A DNA stretch of 64,000 nucleotides, taken from the NCBI GenBank assembly GCA_019186945.1, contig JABAQJ010000017.1, positions 62,001 through 126,000 on the forward strand. The letters run 5' to 3'. The position numbers were made by a program, and so were the translations under genes. Positions 9,501 to 17,212 of the stretch are shown here, one piece after another (position 1 is the first letter of the stretch; every line of letters begins with the position of its first letter). The notes under the pieces were generated by a model. It was not told the origin of the DNA and did no database searches. It saw only the letters and a program-made list of their open reading frames with translations. The stretch is from Gemmatimonadaceae bacterium (lineage in GTDB: Bacteria; Gemmatimonadota; Gemmatimonadetes; Gemmatimonadales; Gemmatimonadaceae).

Positions 9501-9652
9501 GGAACAGTCTGGTCGGGCGAATTGAGATAGGGGACCAGCTTTTCGATGTCCTCCTGGAAGCAACCGACGGTGCCGGTAGCCGCCGTTGCGGCGCCCAGCA
9601 CCTTGAGGAAATCGCGTCGCTTGACGCCCGCCGTCTCCGTGGACTGGCTCAT
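6542..9652 (-). CDS. actB: Alternative complex III subunit ActB (molybdopterin-oxidoreductase-like and ferredoxin fusion)
   Basis: A 1036-residue fusion. Residues 1-31 carry KRRDFLKVLGAATAATGTVG and Cys31, a twin-arginine signal ending in a lipobox-like VGC. A Cys cluster at about 42-80 (CRECSAGC ... CARG) opens a domain resembling molybdopterin oxidoreductases, to about residue 690; in this family it is known to lack the cofactor. From about 745 to 1000 lie ferredoxin-type cysteine groups (CTGCSACVTAC, CQHCGNAPCESVCP, CSNGCP, CSFC, CAQACP) for the 4Fe-4S and 3Fe-4S clusters. The subunit links quinol oxidation in ActC to the hemes of ActA and ActE. An 88-bp gap separates it from actA. Confidence 0.96.
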   Translation of the reverse strand: MSQSTETAGVKRRDFLKVLGAATAATGTVGCFQEDIEKLVPYLNSPDQTVPGVSNYYSSTCRECSAGCGIVVEVRDGRAIKVEGNPEHPVNRGALCARGQASLQGLYNPDRYRTPMIREGGKLVPTTWDNAMQALNQQVAQARTNVKAREVAFVSRHEAGSFGAFADNWMEALGFGSHYQYDPEADLAVRAANQATYGAMSPALDFSAARLIVSFGADFLETWQANVPQQLAFADARAKLQNGPRFVYIGARRSLTGLNADEWIACKPGSEETIAAALASALGGGSTTTAQAAEASGVSVETLDALVTSVRDIRPSLVLSGVTTPNAAQIAATVAAINKAAGNVGVTIRLDGALTSFAGAVGADAMSRVATSLNAGGVPLIFVRGANPVYDTPKSMGFAEAFAKAGYRVSFSSYPDETSSLCDLVLPDSHPLESWGDAEPVAGVLGLQQPTMDVVFSTRATPDVMLAVAQANGATAKFPAKTYRDWLISRTSGGAAAFTAALPKAMAKGSALARTAASSRIASGTTPPAAIGGTGEYFLQVYPHAVLGAGAGANKPWLQELPDPVSKICWQSWVEIHPMTARKLGIERGDHVKVQTASGSITAPAYLYLGIRQDTVAVALGQGHTAYGRYAQDIGVNALDALGATWNGAGALALTQSMATVAKLNEYSELVTTEGSARQHGRELAQAVTTAQLAAGDYGERPHHELPGDASHEFLPGLRSPVAADAQGDLANPKAKDKGMYDPEHPSGMARRRWAMTIDLSRCTGCSACVTACYAENNVPTVGARWQGRSLRPFHSSDGSGWDTRPGANILKGREMAWIRIERYFEGGEDGTSAFDTRFLPMMCQHCGNAPCESVCPVYATYHAPDGLNVQVYNRCVGTRYCSNGCPYKVRYYNWHGYGETARRQYAFPDPLHLQLNPDVTVRGKGVMEKCSFCVQRIREAENLASLEKRDLAPNEFTTACAQACPSRAIVFGDAADPMWQVAQQVGDRRGYHVFEELNTYTAVVYLRKVNHTGGEGVPTAVPPPAATPATAGGPR

Positions 9653-9740
9653 TCAGTTCATCCTCAACGTTCGAAAGTCGGCGCAGCGTTCCTGACGGCC
9701 ATTCGTCAGGTCCAGCGGCGCGAACGAGCGCATCATGACG

Positions 9741-10379
9741 CTAGTAATGGCAGATCGCGCAATCGTAGCGGGCGGTCTTGGCCGGCATGGCCTCCTGCTC
9801 GGCCGTGGGAGTAACGCCCGCAGCTCGCAAACCATCGGCGAGCTTGTAGCCGTCGACATGGCAGTTCACACACCAGCCCATGTTGAGCGACGAGTACTGA
9901 TAGACCTGTGCCATGTCCTGAACGGGCCCGTGACAGGTCTGGCAGGTGACGCCAGCATTGACGTGCCTCATGTGCGGGAAATGCACATACTCGGGCAGTT
10001 TGTGGATACGAACCCAGTCGATGGACTTCCATTTGTCCGGCTGCCCAATGGGTGCATACTCCTGAAGCTTCTTGATTTCGACGCTGGTTCGCGCCGGCTG
10101 GCCGTTCAGAGCGGGGCGTTGCGGCCCGATGAGCGTGTGGCACCCCATGCACGTGCCAACGGCCGGGAGTCCCGGATCCGGCGATTCATTGGCGGAGTAG
10201 TGGCAGTACAGGCAGTTCATGCCCAGATCCTGTACGTGCCGCGGATGCGGGAACTTGACCGGCTGCTCGGGCGCGAATCCCTGAGACGACGACGCACCGC
10301 TGTAGGCCGACAGTGCAAACGCGGCGACAGCAATTGCGAGAAATCCCGGGACCAGCGCCCACGTGCGCCTGCTCGTCAT
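9741..10379 (-). CDS. actA: Alternative complex III subunit ActA (pentaheme cytochrome c)
   Basis: A 212-residue protein with an N-terminal signal anchor (MTSRRTWALVPGFLAIAVAA) and exactly five CxxCH heme motifs at residues 56, 77, 146, 170 and 207 (CLYCH, CMGCH, CQTCH, CVNCH, CAICH). Many extra histidines (HPRH, HFPHMRH) can act as distal ligands. Five hemes and first place in the operon define ActA. A GTG at 10409 would add ten residues; neither start has a convincing ribosome site. ATG 10379 is preferred because the signal anchor then begins cleanly and the operator at 10419-10436 stays in a leader. Confidence 0.93.
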   Translation of the reverse strand: MTSRRTWALVPGFLAIAVAAFALSAYSGASSSQGFAPEQPVKFPHPRHVQDLGMNCLYCHYSANESPDPGLPAVGTCMGCHTLIGPQRPALNGQPARTSVEIKKLQEYAPIGQPDKWKSIDWVRIHKLPEYVHFPHMRHVNAGVTCQTCHGPVQDMAQVYQYSSLNMGWCVNCHVDGYKLADGLRAAGVTPTAEQEAMPAKTARYDCAICHY

Positions 10380-10418
10380 CGAGGCGAAGGAGTGAAAGGG
10401 GAAGGACACACGCGGATT

Positions 10419-10436
10419 TTGTGAAAGTATTCACAA
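10419..10436. promoter_or_regulatory. Rex-type operator upstream of the alternative complex III operon
   Basis: TTGTGAA-AGTA-TTCACAA is a perfect 7-4-7 inverted repeat of 18 bp. It matches the known Rex consensus TTGTGAAN4TTCACAA at every defined base. Rex is a repressor that leaves DNA when NADH/NAD+ rises and in other bacteria controls respiratory operons. Here the site is 40 bases upstream of actA ATG 10379. It lies in the only sizeable gap before the operon (10410-10582), so control of actA-F is the natural reading. No rex gene is in the window, and a promoter box could not be placed with confidence. Confidence 0.75.
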
Positions 10437-10582
10437 GGCCAGAGGTCCGCGGCGAAAAATGGACCGGTACCTGAGGGCGCGCAAGAGTTGTCAGCAACAC
10501 CATTTGACTAGTGTCGAACCTCGCGTGCCAAGCGGTGTTTTCTCCCACGGACAATCCCGATTCAACTTGTCCGCTTTCCACG

Positions 10583-11368
10583 TTAGGCACCCTTGGGCAC
10601 GCCGGGCACGCCAAGTCGGTACGCGCGCAGCTCCGCCGGCAGCAACGCAAGGTTGGCCCGCGCGACCTGCGTCAGCCGCAACGGCCACATCGTCCCGAAC
10701 GCCAGCCGATCGGCGCCGATGGTCCGCACGAGGTGCGCCAGATCCTCTTCCGGCGGCCCCCAGATCCAACTGATGTCCCACCACACGTGGCGTCGTTCGC
10801 CAGCAGTCAATCCCCAGTGCACTTCCTCGATGAACTCGCGGCCGGCAGCCGTGACCAGCAGATCAACACCGGTGCCGGCCCTCGCCAGCGCCCGGACGGC
10901 TGCCGGCTGCAAGTCGCCCGCAACGTCCAACGGATGGCGCTGGCGAAGATCCTCGAACTTCACGGTCAGGACGAGAGGCAGGCGGCGCTCCGCGCAAGCA
11001 GCCGACAGCTCAATCATACCGTCATCGCTCGGCCCCAGCCCCCATTGCGGCGGGTAGGCACGTATCGCCACCGCACCGCGATTCCAGTACTCGTCCACCT
11101 GGGCACACCAGTCGGGCCAATCCGGCCGAACGGCAGGGACGGCACGGAGGCGCTCGGCATGCGGCGCCAGCAACTCGAACAGCTCCCGCGATCCCGGGCC
11201 GGGATCCCGGTGAAAGACGCCAGGCAAGTGACCTACCCACGCTTCGTCAGTGCCCTCTCGGTCCAACACGCGTACCAGAGTCGCCGGATCCGGATGCGGA
11301 ACATGACGAAACGGATAGGCCCCAACGAAGGCGTTGACGTCCACACGAGGCCGATCTGCGTCCCTCAT
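10583..11368 (-). CDS. Amidohydrolase-family protein (second of a pair)
   Basis: A 261-residue protein starting MRDADRPRVDVNAFVGAYPF. It has the fold signature of amidohydrolase-2 TIM barrels: VDVNAFVG in place of the usual HxH, LTVKFED, and GADRLAFGTMWPL near the C-terminus. The usual metal-binding histidines are not obvious (DVN rather than DxHxH), so it may be a non-catalytic or altered partner of the gene just upstream. ATG 11368 overlaps that gene's stop as ATGA. Last in a six-gene overlapping minus-strand set. The stop codon TAA lies inside an RCCTAACG motif. Confidence 0.8.
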   Translation of the reverse strand: MRDADRPRVDVNAFVGAYPFRHVPHPDPATLVRVLDREGTDEAWVGHLPGVFHRDPGPGSRELFELLAPHAERLRAVPAVRPDWPDWCAQVDEYWNRGAVAIRAYPPQWGLGPSDDGMIELSAACAERRLPLVLTVKFEDLRQRHPLDVAGDLQPAAVRALARAGTGVDLLVTAAGREFIEEVHWGLTAGERRHVWWDISWIWGPPEEDLAHLVRTIGADRLAFGTMWPLRLTQVARANLALLPAELRAYRLGVPGVPKGA

Positions 11369-12216
11369 ACTGGCAGATCCGTGAAAGCACGCGGTGGAAA
11401 GATGCGGCGCGCGTTCCGCCAGCGAATCGCGTCCCGATCGTCTGCGGCAAGGCCGATCACGTCGAGTGCCCACAGCCTCGCAAGTCCGGTGTCGAGAGTC
11501 AGGTCGGCTCCCCACAGCAGTCGCGCTGGCCCCACGGCCTCGATCGCGTCGTCCAGCATGCCGCGATCGGCGCCGCTCCCGGAAAGATCGAGGTAGATGT
11601 TCGGGATCTCGCGAACGGCGGCGAATGTATGCCGGTAGTCTCCTCCGCCAGCGATGTGGGCGAGGATAAACGATACGTGCGGGTGCCGCGCAGCAAGCAG
11701 CGCCAGATCGCTGCCATCCGAGATGTCCTGCGACGGCCAGTGACGGCGGCGGTGCTGCCAGACGTGATGCAGGACGGGAAGGCCGTGGGCCCGTGCGGAG
11801 GCGCACAGCTCATCGAGCAGCGCGTCGTCCGCGCGCCTGGCTGCCGCCAGCTTCAACCCGATGGCGCCAGCGGCCACGCAGCGCTCCACCTCCTCGACCG
11901 CGCCAGCCTGATCGTTCGGATTCACGGCCACGTAGCAGCGGATGCAGTCGGGGTGCGCACGCTCGAGCGCCAGCATCGCATCGTTGCCGGCTACCGTGTC
12001 CGCGGGGGACTGAAAATACGTGGGTGACGTTGCGCCCCAACTTCCCAGGATCGAGGCGACATGATAACGGATCCCGATCCGCGCACCGGCCAGCAGCCGC
12101 GACGCGTTGAGGTGGCGCCACGTGGCCCGTCCTGCTCCGTCATAATAGAAGTGCGCATGCACGTCGATCAGCGGGCCGGGACCACCTAACGCGATTCCGG
12201 CGTCATCGACGGTCAC
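11365..12216 (-). CDS. Amidohydrolase 2 family metal-dependent hydrolase
   Basis: A 283-residue TIM-barrel hydrolase with a complete metal site. It has DVHAHFYYD near the N-terminus (first HxH), GLKLA on the mid strand, VLHHVWQHRR, ILAHIAGGG and WGADLTLDTG with the catalytic aspartate. Such enzymes hydrolyse or decarboxylate small ring or amide substrates; the substrate is not apparent. GTG 12216 overlaps the upstream aminotransferase stop as GTGA, and its own stop overlaps the next amidohydrolase. Pairing with an aminotransferase and a polysaccharide lyase suggests handling of an amino-sugar or uronate-derived compound, which is inference. Confidence 0.88.
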   Translation of the reverse strand: MTVDDAGIALGGPGPLIDVHAHFYYDGAGRATWRHLNASRLLAGARIGIRYHVASILGSWGATSPTYFQSPADTVAGNDAMLALERAHPDCIRCYVAVNPNDQAGAVEEVERCVAAGAIGLKLAAARRADDALLDELCASARAHGLPVLHHVWQHRRRHWPSQDISDGSDLALLAARHPHVSFILAHIAGGGDYRHTFAAVREIPNIYLDLSGSGADRGMLDDAIEAVGPARLLWGADLTLDTGLARLWALDVIGLAADDRDAIRWRNARRIFPPRAFTDLPV

Positions 12217-13589
12217 GCGATTCCTTCCTCCATCAGCTCCACCAGCGCCGCGCTGGCGATGCTCTCCAACTCAGTGAGAACGTCACCTTCGCCGTGGGCA
12301 AGCGATGCGTAGTTGTACGCTCCACGCTTGAAGAGCGCACCGTGACGAACGGCCCGCTCGAGGAAGGCACGTTCCACGTCCGGGCGATCGAACCTGAGCT
12401 GCCACATGGCATCCAAACCCTCGATACGCACGCCACCCACGCCACTCGCCCGAATGGCGGCATCCACACCCGCACGCATCGCGGCCCCGATCTCACCCAG
12501 CCGAGCACAGACATCGCCCTCGCTGTCATAGCGCTCGATGACGGCTGCGGCCGCGGCCAGCGCAACGGCTTCGCCAGCGAGCGTCGAGGAAATCCAGGTC
12601 TCCTGTGCCGCCGACATCACCCGATCGCGCCCCACGACGGCAGCCAGCGGATAGCCGTTCGCCAGCGCCTTGCCGAACGTCGCCAGGTCGGGCGTGACAC
12701 CCGATACCTCCTGATAGCCGCCAGGCCGGAGCCGGAAACCGGTCTTCATTTCGTCAAAGATCAGCACCGCGCCAGCCTCGTCGCACAGCGACCGCGCGGC
12801 GCCGAGCCATTCGGGAGATGGCTCACGATCGACCACCGGCTCCAGGACGATGGCGGCGAGGTCGCGTGCTGCATCCCGCACGGCATCCTGCAACGCGACC
12901 ATGTCGTCGAATGGCACCCGCGTCACGTCTGCATGGGCGCCCGCCGGAATGCCCGGTCCAGCATTCGACCAGTCGTGCCAGCCCAGGTAGCCCGTCGCGA
13001 TCACTCGAGTGCGCCCAGTTGCGGCGCGCGCGATTCGCACGGCAGCGGCGGTAGCTTCCGCACCCGACTTGAGGAACCGCACACGTTCGGCGCACGGGAT
13101 CAGGTCGCACAGGCGTTCGGCGACCTCGATCTCCAGGTAGTGGGCGAGTCCGGCGACATGCCCGGCGGCTGCCGCCGACACCACGGCGCGGGTTACGCCT
13201 TCGTCGGCGTAACCTAACGAGACGGCGCCGAGCGCCATCGTACAGTCTAGAAGCGTGCGCTCACCGACCGTGACGAGATGGCACCCGGACGCGCGGAGGA
13301 AGTGGCCCGGGTACTCGCTGGCCGCATCGCCGAACAGGTTTTGCGGTTGTTTGCTGCCCGTGGAAGCGCCACCCGGGATAACTGCTGCAGCACGCGCACG
13401 CCAATCGCCTTCGATTTCGGTGGCCGACGACTGTCCTTCAGGAATGCCCGCATCCCATTCCGGCGTTCCGGCGTCGTCGTCCTGTGCTGTGGCGTCGTCG
13501 TCTTTACCCGCTTCTTCTGCATCGTCCGGTGGCGCGTCGGCCGGTCGCGCCCGTTCATTACCTCGGCCAAAGAATCGTCGGAATGGCAT
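12213..13589 (-). CDS. Class III aminotransferase, glutamate-1-semialdehyde aminomutase-like
   Basis: A 458-residue PLP enzyme. An acidic, low-complexity N-terminal extension (about residues 10-60, rich in D, E, A and P) precedes the catalytic domain. Recognisable parts are LDCTMALGAVSLGYADEG, the LKSGAEATAAAVRIARA cofactor loop, ATGYLGWHDW, LIFDEMKTGFR, and FGKALANGYPLAAVVG with the PLP-binding lysine. The set most resembles glutamate-1-semialdehyde 2,1-aminomutase relatives found in polysaccharide gene clusters, where they add or remove amino groups on sugars or semialdehydes. A role in heme synthesis seems less likely given the neighbours. ATG 13589 is 37 bases after the methyltransferase stop. 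Confidence 0.88.
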   Translation of the reverse strand: MPFRRFFGRGNERARPADAPPDDAEEAGKDDDATAQDDDAGTPEWDAGIPEGQSSATEIEGDWRARAAAVIPGGASTGSKQPQNLFGDAASEYPGHFLRASGCHLVTVGERTLLDCTMALGAVSLGYADEGVTRAVVSAAAAGHVAGLAHYLEIEVAERLCDLIPCAERVRFLKSGAEATAAAVRIARAATGRTRVIATGYLGWHDWSNAGPGIPAGAHADVTRVPFDDMVALQDAVRDAARDLAAIVLEPVVDREPSPEWLGAARSLCDEAGAVLIFDEMKTGFRLRPGGYQEVSGVTPDLATFGKALANGYPLAAVVGRDRVMSAAQETWISSTLAGEAVALAAAAAVIERYDSEGDVCARLGEIGAAMRAGVDAAIRASGVGGVRIEGLDAMWQLRFDRPDVERAFLERAVRHGALFKRGAYNYASLAHGEGDVLTELESIASAALVELMEEGIA

Positions 13590-13626
13590 GGACGTGAAAG
13601 TATGCGTGCCAGAGCAGCGAGGCGAG

Positions 13627-14442
13627 TCAGGCAGGTTCGTCTACGGCGGCCTCCCCCGCAACGTCGTCCTCGCTTCGCTTGACCAGCTCGGCCTCGATCT
13701 CTCGCCGAAAGCGCTGCTGCTTGTTCACGACTTCGATGGCCATGGCGCGGAGCAGCTGGATTTCCCTCGCGTCCGGACCGGCGCGGAGGGTAAGAGACCT
13801 GAGGGTCCGCAGGATGTTATCCCGGTGTCGCGTCTTGAAGAAGTCGATGGCCTCCAGCGAACGCTCGGCGTCAGCGAAGTATCGCTCGATGGCCTCGGCA
13901 GGCGCCGGCGGCGCGTCCTTCCGAGGTGGCTTCCGCCCGCGAGAGGCATCGCCGGCCGCCAGGTGAAGTTCGTATAGTGCGACGATGATCGCTTGCGCCA
14001 GGTTGAGCGACGCATGGTCGGTCGTAGGTATCGTCACGTGGAGATGTGCCCTGTCGAGCGCTTCGTTCGGCAGGCCGCAGTCTTCACGGCCAAACAGCAC
14101 GGCAACGGGACCATCGGCGGCACGATCGAGCAGCCGGAAGGCGCTCTCGCGAGCAGTCGACACAGCCCACTTGGCGGACCGGTTCCGTGCCGTGAAGGCC
14201 GCCACGAATACACAGTCCGCCAACGCGTCAGCGAGCGACTCGTGCACCTGAACGCGACGCACGATATCCGACGTGTCGTGGGCGATGCCCTCCACGCGCC
14301 AGCTATCGAACAACGCTGGACGAACGAGATACAGGTCGCGAATACCCATGTTCTTCATCGCCCGCACTCCGGCCGCGATATTCACCAGATCCTGCGGTTC
14401 GTAGAGCACCACGCGTACACGGTTCAGCAGCGATTCAGTCAT
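13627..14442 (-). CDS. SpoU/TrmJ-type RNA 2'-O-methyltransferase
   Basis: A 271-residue SPOUT methyltransferase. The N-terminal domain has LVNIAAGVRAMKNMGIRDLY and YLVRP (motif 1). The knot region has VLFGREDCGLPNEALDRA (motif 2) and VTIPTTDHASLNLAQAII (motif 3), as in TrmJ, which methylates tRNA position 32. The C-terminal helical tail, with FFKTRHRDNILRTLRSLT, also fits TrmJ. ATG 14442 overlaps the upstream lyase stop by 8 bases, so this housekeeping-type gene is translationally tied to a polysaccharide cluster, an unusual setting. The acidic last 20 residues are dispensable in appearance. Confidence 0.9.
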   Translation of the reverse strand: MTESLLNRVRVVLYEPQDLVNIAAGVRAMKNMGIRDLYLVRPALFDSWRVEGIAHDTSDIVRRVQVHESLADALADCVFVAAFTARNRSAKWAVSTARESAFRLLDRAADGPVAVLFGREDCGLPNEALDRAHLHVTIPTTDHASLNLAQAIIVALYELHLAAGDASRGRKPPRKDAPPAPAEAIERYFADAERSLEAIDFFKTRHRDNILRTLRSLTLRAGPDAREIQLLRAMAIEVVNKQQRFRREIEAELVKRSEDDVAGEAAVDEPA

Positions 14443-17212
14443 CGACGATTGCAAGAGGGAGAGCGCGATCCGGGTTCTGGCGGTCCCCTTGAAGATAGAC
14501 CCATTCTCCGCGCGCACCGCTCAACACCAGTTGGCCCTGGCGACGTTCGCGTTCCGGCGCCATCAGATTGACGATGAGGTCGAACAGGAATGGAACGGTT
14601 CCCGACTCCGACAGCAGGCTGCGCGGAATCGCGATCTGCATGCGCCATCCATTCGCGGAGACGACCGCACGGGCTGAAGGCTCCTCCATCGCCGTAGCCG
14701 CTCGCCCACCAGATGTCACTCGCACGGCCCCCGAGTGCAAGGGCTCCGGGACTAGTATCCAGGACATCTGGCGTCCGCCCGAGTGCAGGTAGAGTTGCAC
14801 GCCATCGGAGTTGGTATCCGGGTGTTCGTTGTCAAGCGGATTCTCTTCTCGCCGCGGGGCGAATACCGCGTGCGGTGTCTCCACGTCGACGCCCACGAGA
14901 AGCGACTCGGGGTTGGCATGGACGGTGACGCGCGCGGTGGGCCGACCTGCCTCGGCCCAGGTAGGTTCGGAGCGGCGGTACGAGGCTTCGCCGAGGACGA
15001 AACCGACAGTGTCTTCCGTCACCGTGTCCATCCCCACGTGACCCGGCTCGCCGTCAGGCGCACCCACTGCCAGCGCACGGGAAGGAACTATCGTGGGTCG
15101 CGGCCGAGCGTCGCGGTGCTCGGGAACGTGCCGATGCCGCGGCGACGACGCAGCGGCCCGAATGAGTCGTTCGGTGTCGGCAATGCCGGGGATCGTGCTG
15201 CGGATACGGATCCCGCCGTCATTCGTGAGCGCGGTCGCCAGATATCCCTCGGCGCATCGGATCGTGACCGTAGACTGCCCGAACTCCACTTCGGAAACAT
15301 CGGAGGACCACGCCCAAACGCTACGGAGACTGCCGTTGCTGGCGCGCATGCGCTGCAGATGGAACTCGCGTGGTGGCTGGCCCGGCGGGCCGGGGCCGAT
15401 CGCTCTCCACCATTCGACGCCGACTGCATCGAACCATGCGTGTGCTCCTGAAGTCGTCAGGTACAGGCGCTGCGACGTAGCGGTCGCGCGCCACGCCGAG
15501 ATCACGGAATCAAACCCGTCCGCCGTCCCCTGGCCACCGCCGATCGGCGCCTGCTCCCACGAGGTCACGCCAGACAGTTCCCCGACAGCATGAACGGGCA
15601 GATCGAGCTGCAATTCGTGGCGAGCTGTCCAGGAAACATGATCGACCAGGCACCTGTCGAACACGACCACGACACGTGTGACCACGACGTTCGGTGCGAC
15701 TTCCGCTCGGGCTGCGATAACTCCCGCACCATCTCGATCCTCGAATCCGAGCAACTCGCCATCGACACGATCCTGCGACACGCCATTCACCAAAGGAGCG
15801 TTGTGGGCCAGCGAACTTCGGTACCAGTGAAGATCCGGCGATGTGTAGGAGCCCGTGCCGACGTCCTCCAGCACGCGATGTCTGCCGCGTACGAGCCAGA
15901 GATTCAACCTGTCGGGATGTCCGTGGCCGGAACCGCTGTTCCCATAATCGAGCGCTACGTAGGTCTCTCCGCGGTCTCGGCGGATCACGCCGAATCCCTG
16001 CGCCGCGAGCAGCGCCGACGCCGGGGTCGCCTGGTGGATGCTGGGCAACGACTCGACAGCAAACAGCAGCGCTTTCCAGCTGGCGGACGCTCGTGCGAGA
16101 CGGACCGGCGGAGCGTTCTGCTCGACTTCGGCCGTGGAGCGTGACCGGCCGGTGTCGCCGGACGGCACGTCTATCCGATACAACTCACCTAACGCGGCGA
16201 GCAACGGTTGGTCATCCGGATTCCGCGCCACGCCCAGTTCGCACGACTCGGCCACGCGCCATTGTCGTAGCGACACGCCGTACTGCGAATCGCGACGCGC
16301 GGGGAACGTGAGGTCTGGCAACGCCGAGACGAAAGGTGTCCTGAAGCCAAGGTCGAACCTGGCAAGGAGCTCCGCCGGGATATCGACGCCGGCGCGTTCG
16401 GCGAACGTCACGCCGTACCAAAGACCGCGGTGAGCGAACAGATGGTAGTTCTCACCCTCGTACCATGTACCGTCGGCCAGCAATCCGGTCGTCAGGTGTC
16501 GCACGAGACCGGTGCTGCCCGTGGTAGCACGATCCACCAGTTCTGGACGATCGAGGAGGCGACCGCAGGCAACGAGCGCCGCGTTGTTCCAGACCTGCCG
16601 GTTGGAGTCACCCTCGTCGAATCCCGCGATCAGCTTGCCGCTTGGTTCCACGATTCGGTCGCGTGCTCTGTCGCCGGTCGTGCTCCTTCCCCACGCGGCC
16701 TCGAGCAGATCGATGGTCGCTGCGATCTGGAGCAGCCAGATGGACTCGAGGTAGGTGCTGAAGAACAGACGGGTTGGCCCGAGCACGTTGTCCCTGTTCG
16801 CATAGTCGAGATACCGATCTGCATAGCGCGTCAGGATGGACTCGGCAAGCGTCGCCAATCGTGGCGTTCCCAGCAGAGCGCTCAGGGCGGCGGTATGCAC
16901 AGCGCGCTCGGCAAGCCAGAGGTGGTAGTTCATGATCCACCAGCGGTAGTGCACTTCATCCCGGTACATCGCGCCGCATTGCGGGCACGTGTGCGCCCGT
17001 GGTGAGCCGGGGTCGAAGCGCAACAGCATGCCGTCTGCCGAACACCGGCCACCGCGTCGCGTGAGTTTTGCCTTCTCCGGCGGCAGCCAGTCTAGACCGA
17101 ACGCTCCTGCAACCGCGAGATCTTCTTGCAACGACTCCGCAAGCGCCGATAGTTCAGGCGTCCGGATGACCAGCCGTCGTCGCGCGATGTCGATCGGAAA
17201 CAGCCGGCTCAC
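14435..17212 (-). CDS. Heparinase II/III-like polysaccharide lyase with C-terminal CBM9/DOMON-like domain
   Basis: A 925-residue protein. Residues 80-400 form the alpha/alpha toroid: WWIMNYHLWLAERAVHTAAL, FFSTYLESIWLLQ, WYEGENYHLFAHRG. The central beta domain carries DYGNSGSGHGHPDRLNLW, the hallmark of heparinase II/III-like lyases, which cleave acidic polysaccharides by beta-elimination. The last 210 residues (from about PSRALAVGAPDG, ending AIVDD) resemble a CBM9/DOMON sugar-binding domain. No signal peptide was seen, so it may act inside the cell on imported oligosaccharides. GTG 17212 overlaps the solute-binding protein stop as GTGA, the local habit; ATG 17248 is an alternative. Confidence 0.87.
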   Translation of the reverse strand: MSRLFPIDIARRRLVIRTPELSALAESLQEDLAVAGAFGLDWLPPEKAKLTRRGGRCSADGMLLRFDPGSPRAHTCPQCGAMYRDEVHYRWWIMNYHLWLAERAVHTAALSALLGTPRLATLAESILTRYADRYLDYANRDNVLGPTRLFFSTYLESIWLLQIAATIDLLEAAWGRSTTGDRARDRIVEPSGKLIAGFDEGDSNRQVWNNAALVACGRLLDRPELVDRATTGSTGLVRHLTTGLLADGTWYEGENYHLFAHRGLWYGVTFAERAGVDIPAELLARFDLGFRTPFVSALPDLTFPARRDSQYGVSLRQWRVAESCELGVARNPDDQPLLAALGELYRIDVPSGDTGRSRSTAEVEQNAPPVRLARASASWKALLFAVESLPSIHQATPASALLAAQGFGVIRRDRGETYVALDYGNSGSGHGHPDRLNLWLVRGRHRVLEDVGTGSYTSPDLHWYRSSLAHNAPLVNGVSQDRVDGELLGFEDRDGAGVIAARAEVAPNVVVTRVVVVFDRCLVDHVSWTARHELQLDLPVHAVGELSGVTSWEQAPIGGGQGTADGFDSVISAWRATATSQRLYLTTSGAHAWFDAVGVEWWRAIGPGPPGQPPREFHLQRMRASNGSLRSVWAWSSDVSEVEFGQSTVTIRCAEGYLATALTNDGGIRIRSTIPGIADTERLIRAAASSPRHRHVPEHRDARPRPTIVPSRALAVGAPDGEPGHVGMDTVTEDTVGFVLGEASYRRSEPTWAEAGRPTARVTVHANPESLLVGVDVETPHAVFAPRREENPLDNEHPDTNSDGVQLYLHSGGRQMSWILVPEPLHSGAVRVTSGGRAATAMEEPSARAVVSANGWRMQIAIPRSLLSESGTVPFLFDLIVNLMAPERERRQGQLVLSGARGEWVYLQGDRQNPDRALPLAIVDD

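Noticed and set aside
10583-11806. A 407-residue version of the second amidohydrolase
   Set aside because: Its first 146 residues lie in a wrong frame of the upstream amidohydrolase gene; ATG 11368 with the ATGA overlap is the real start.
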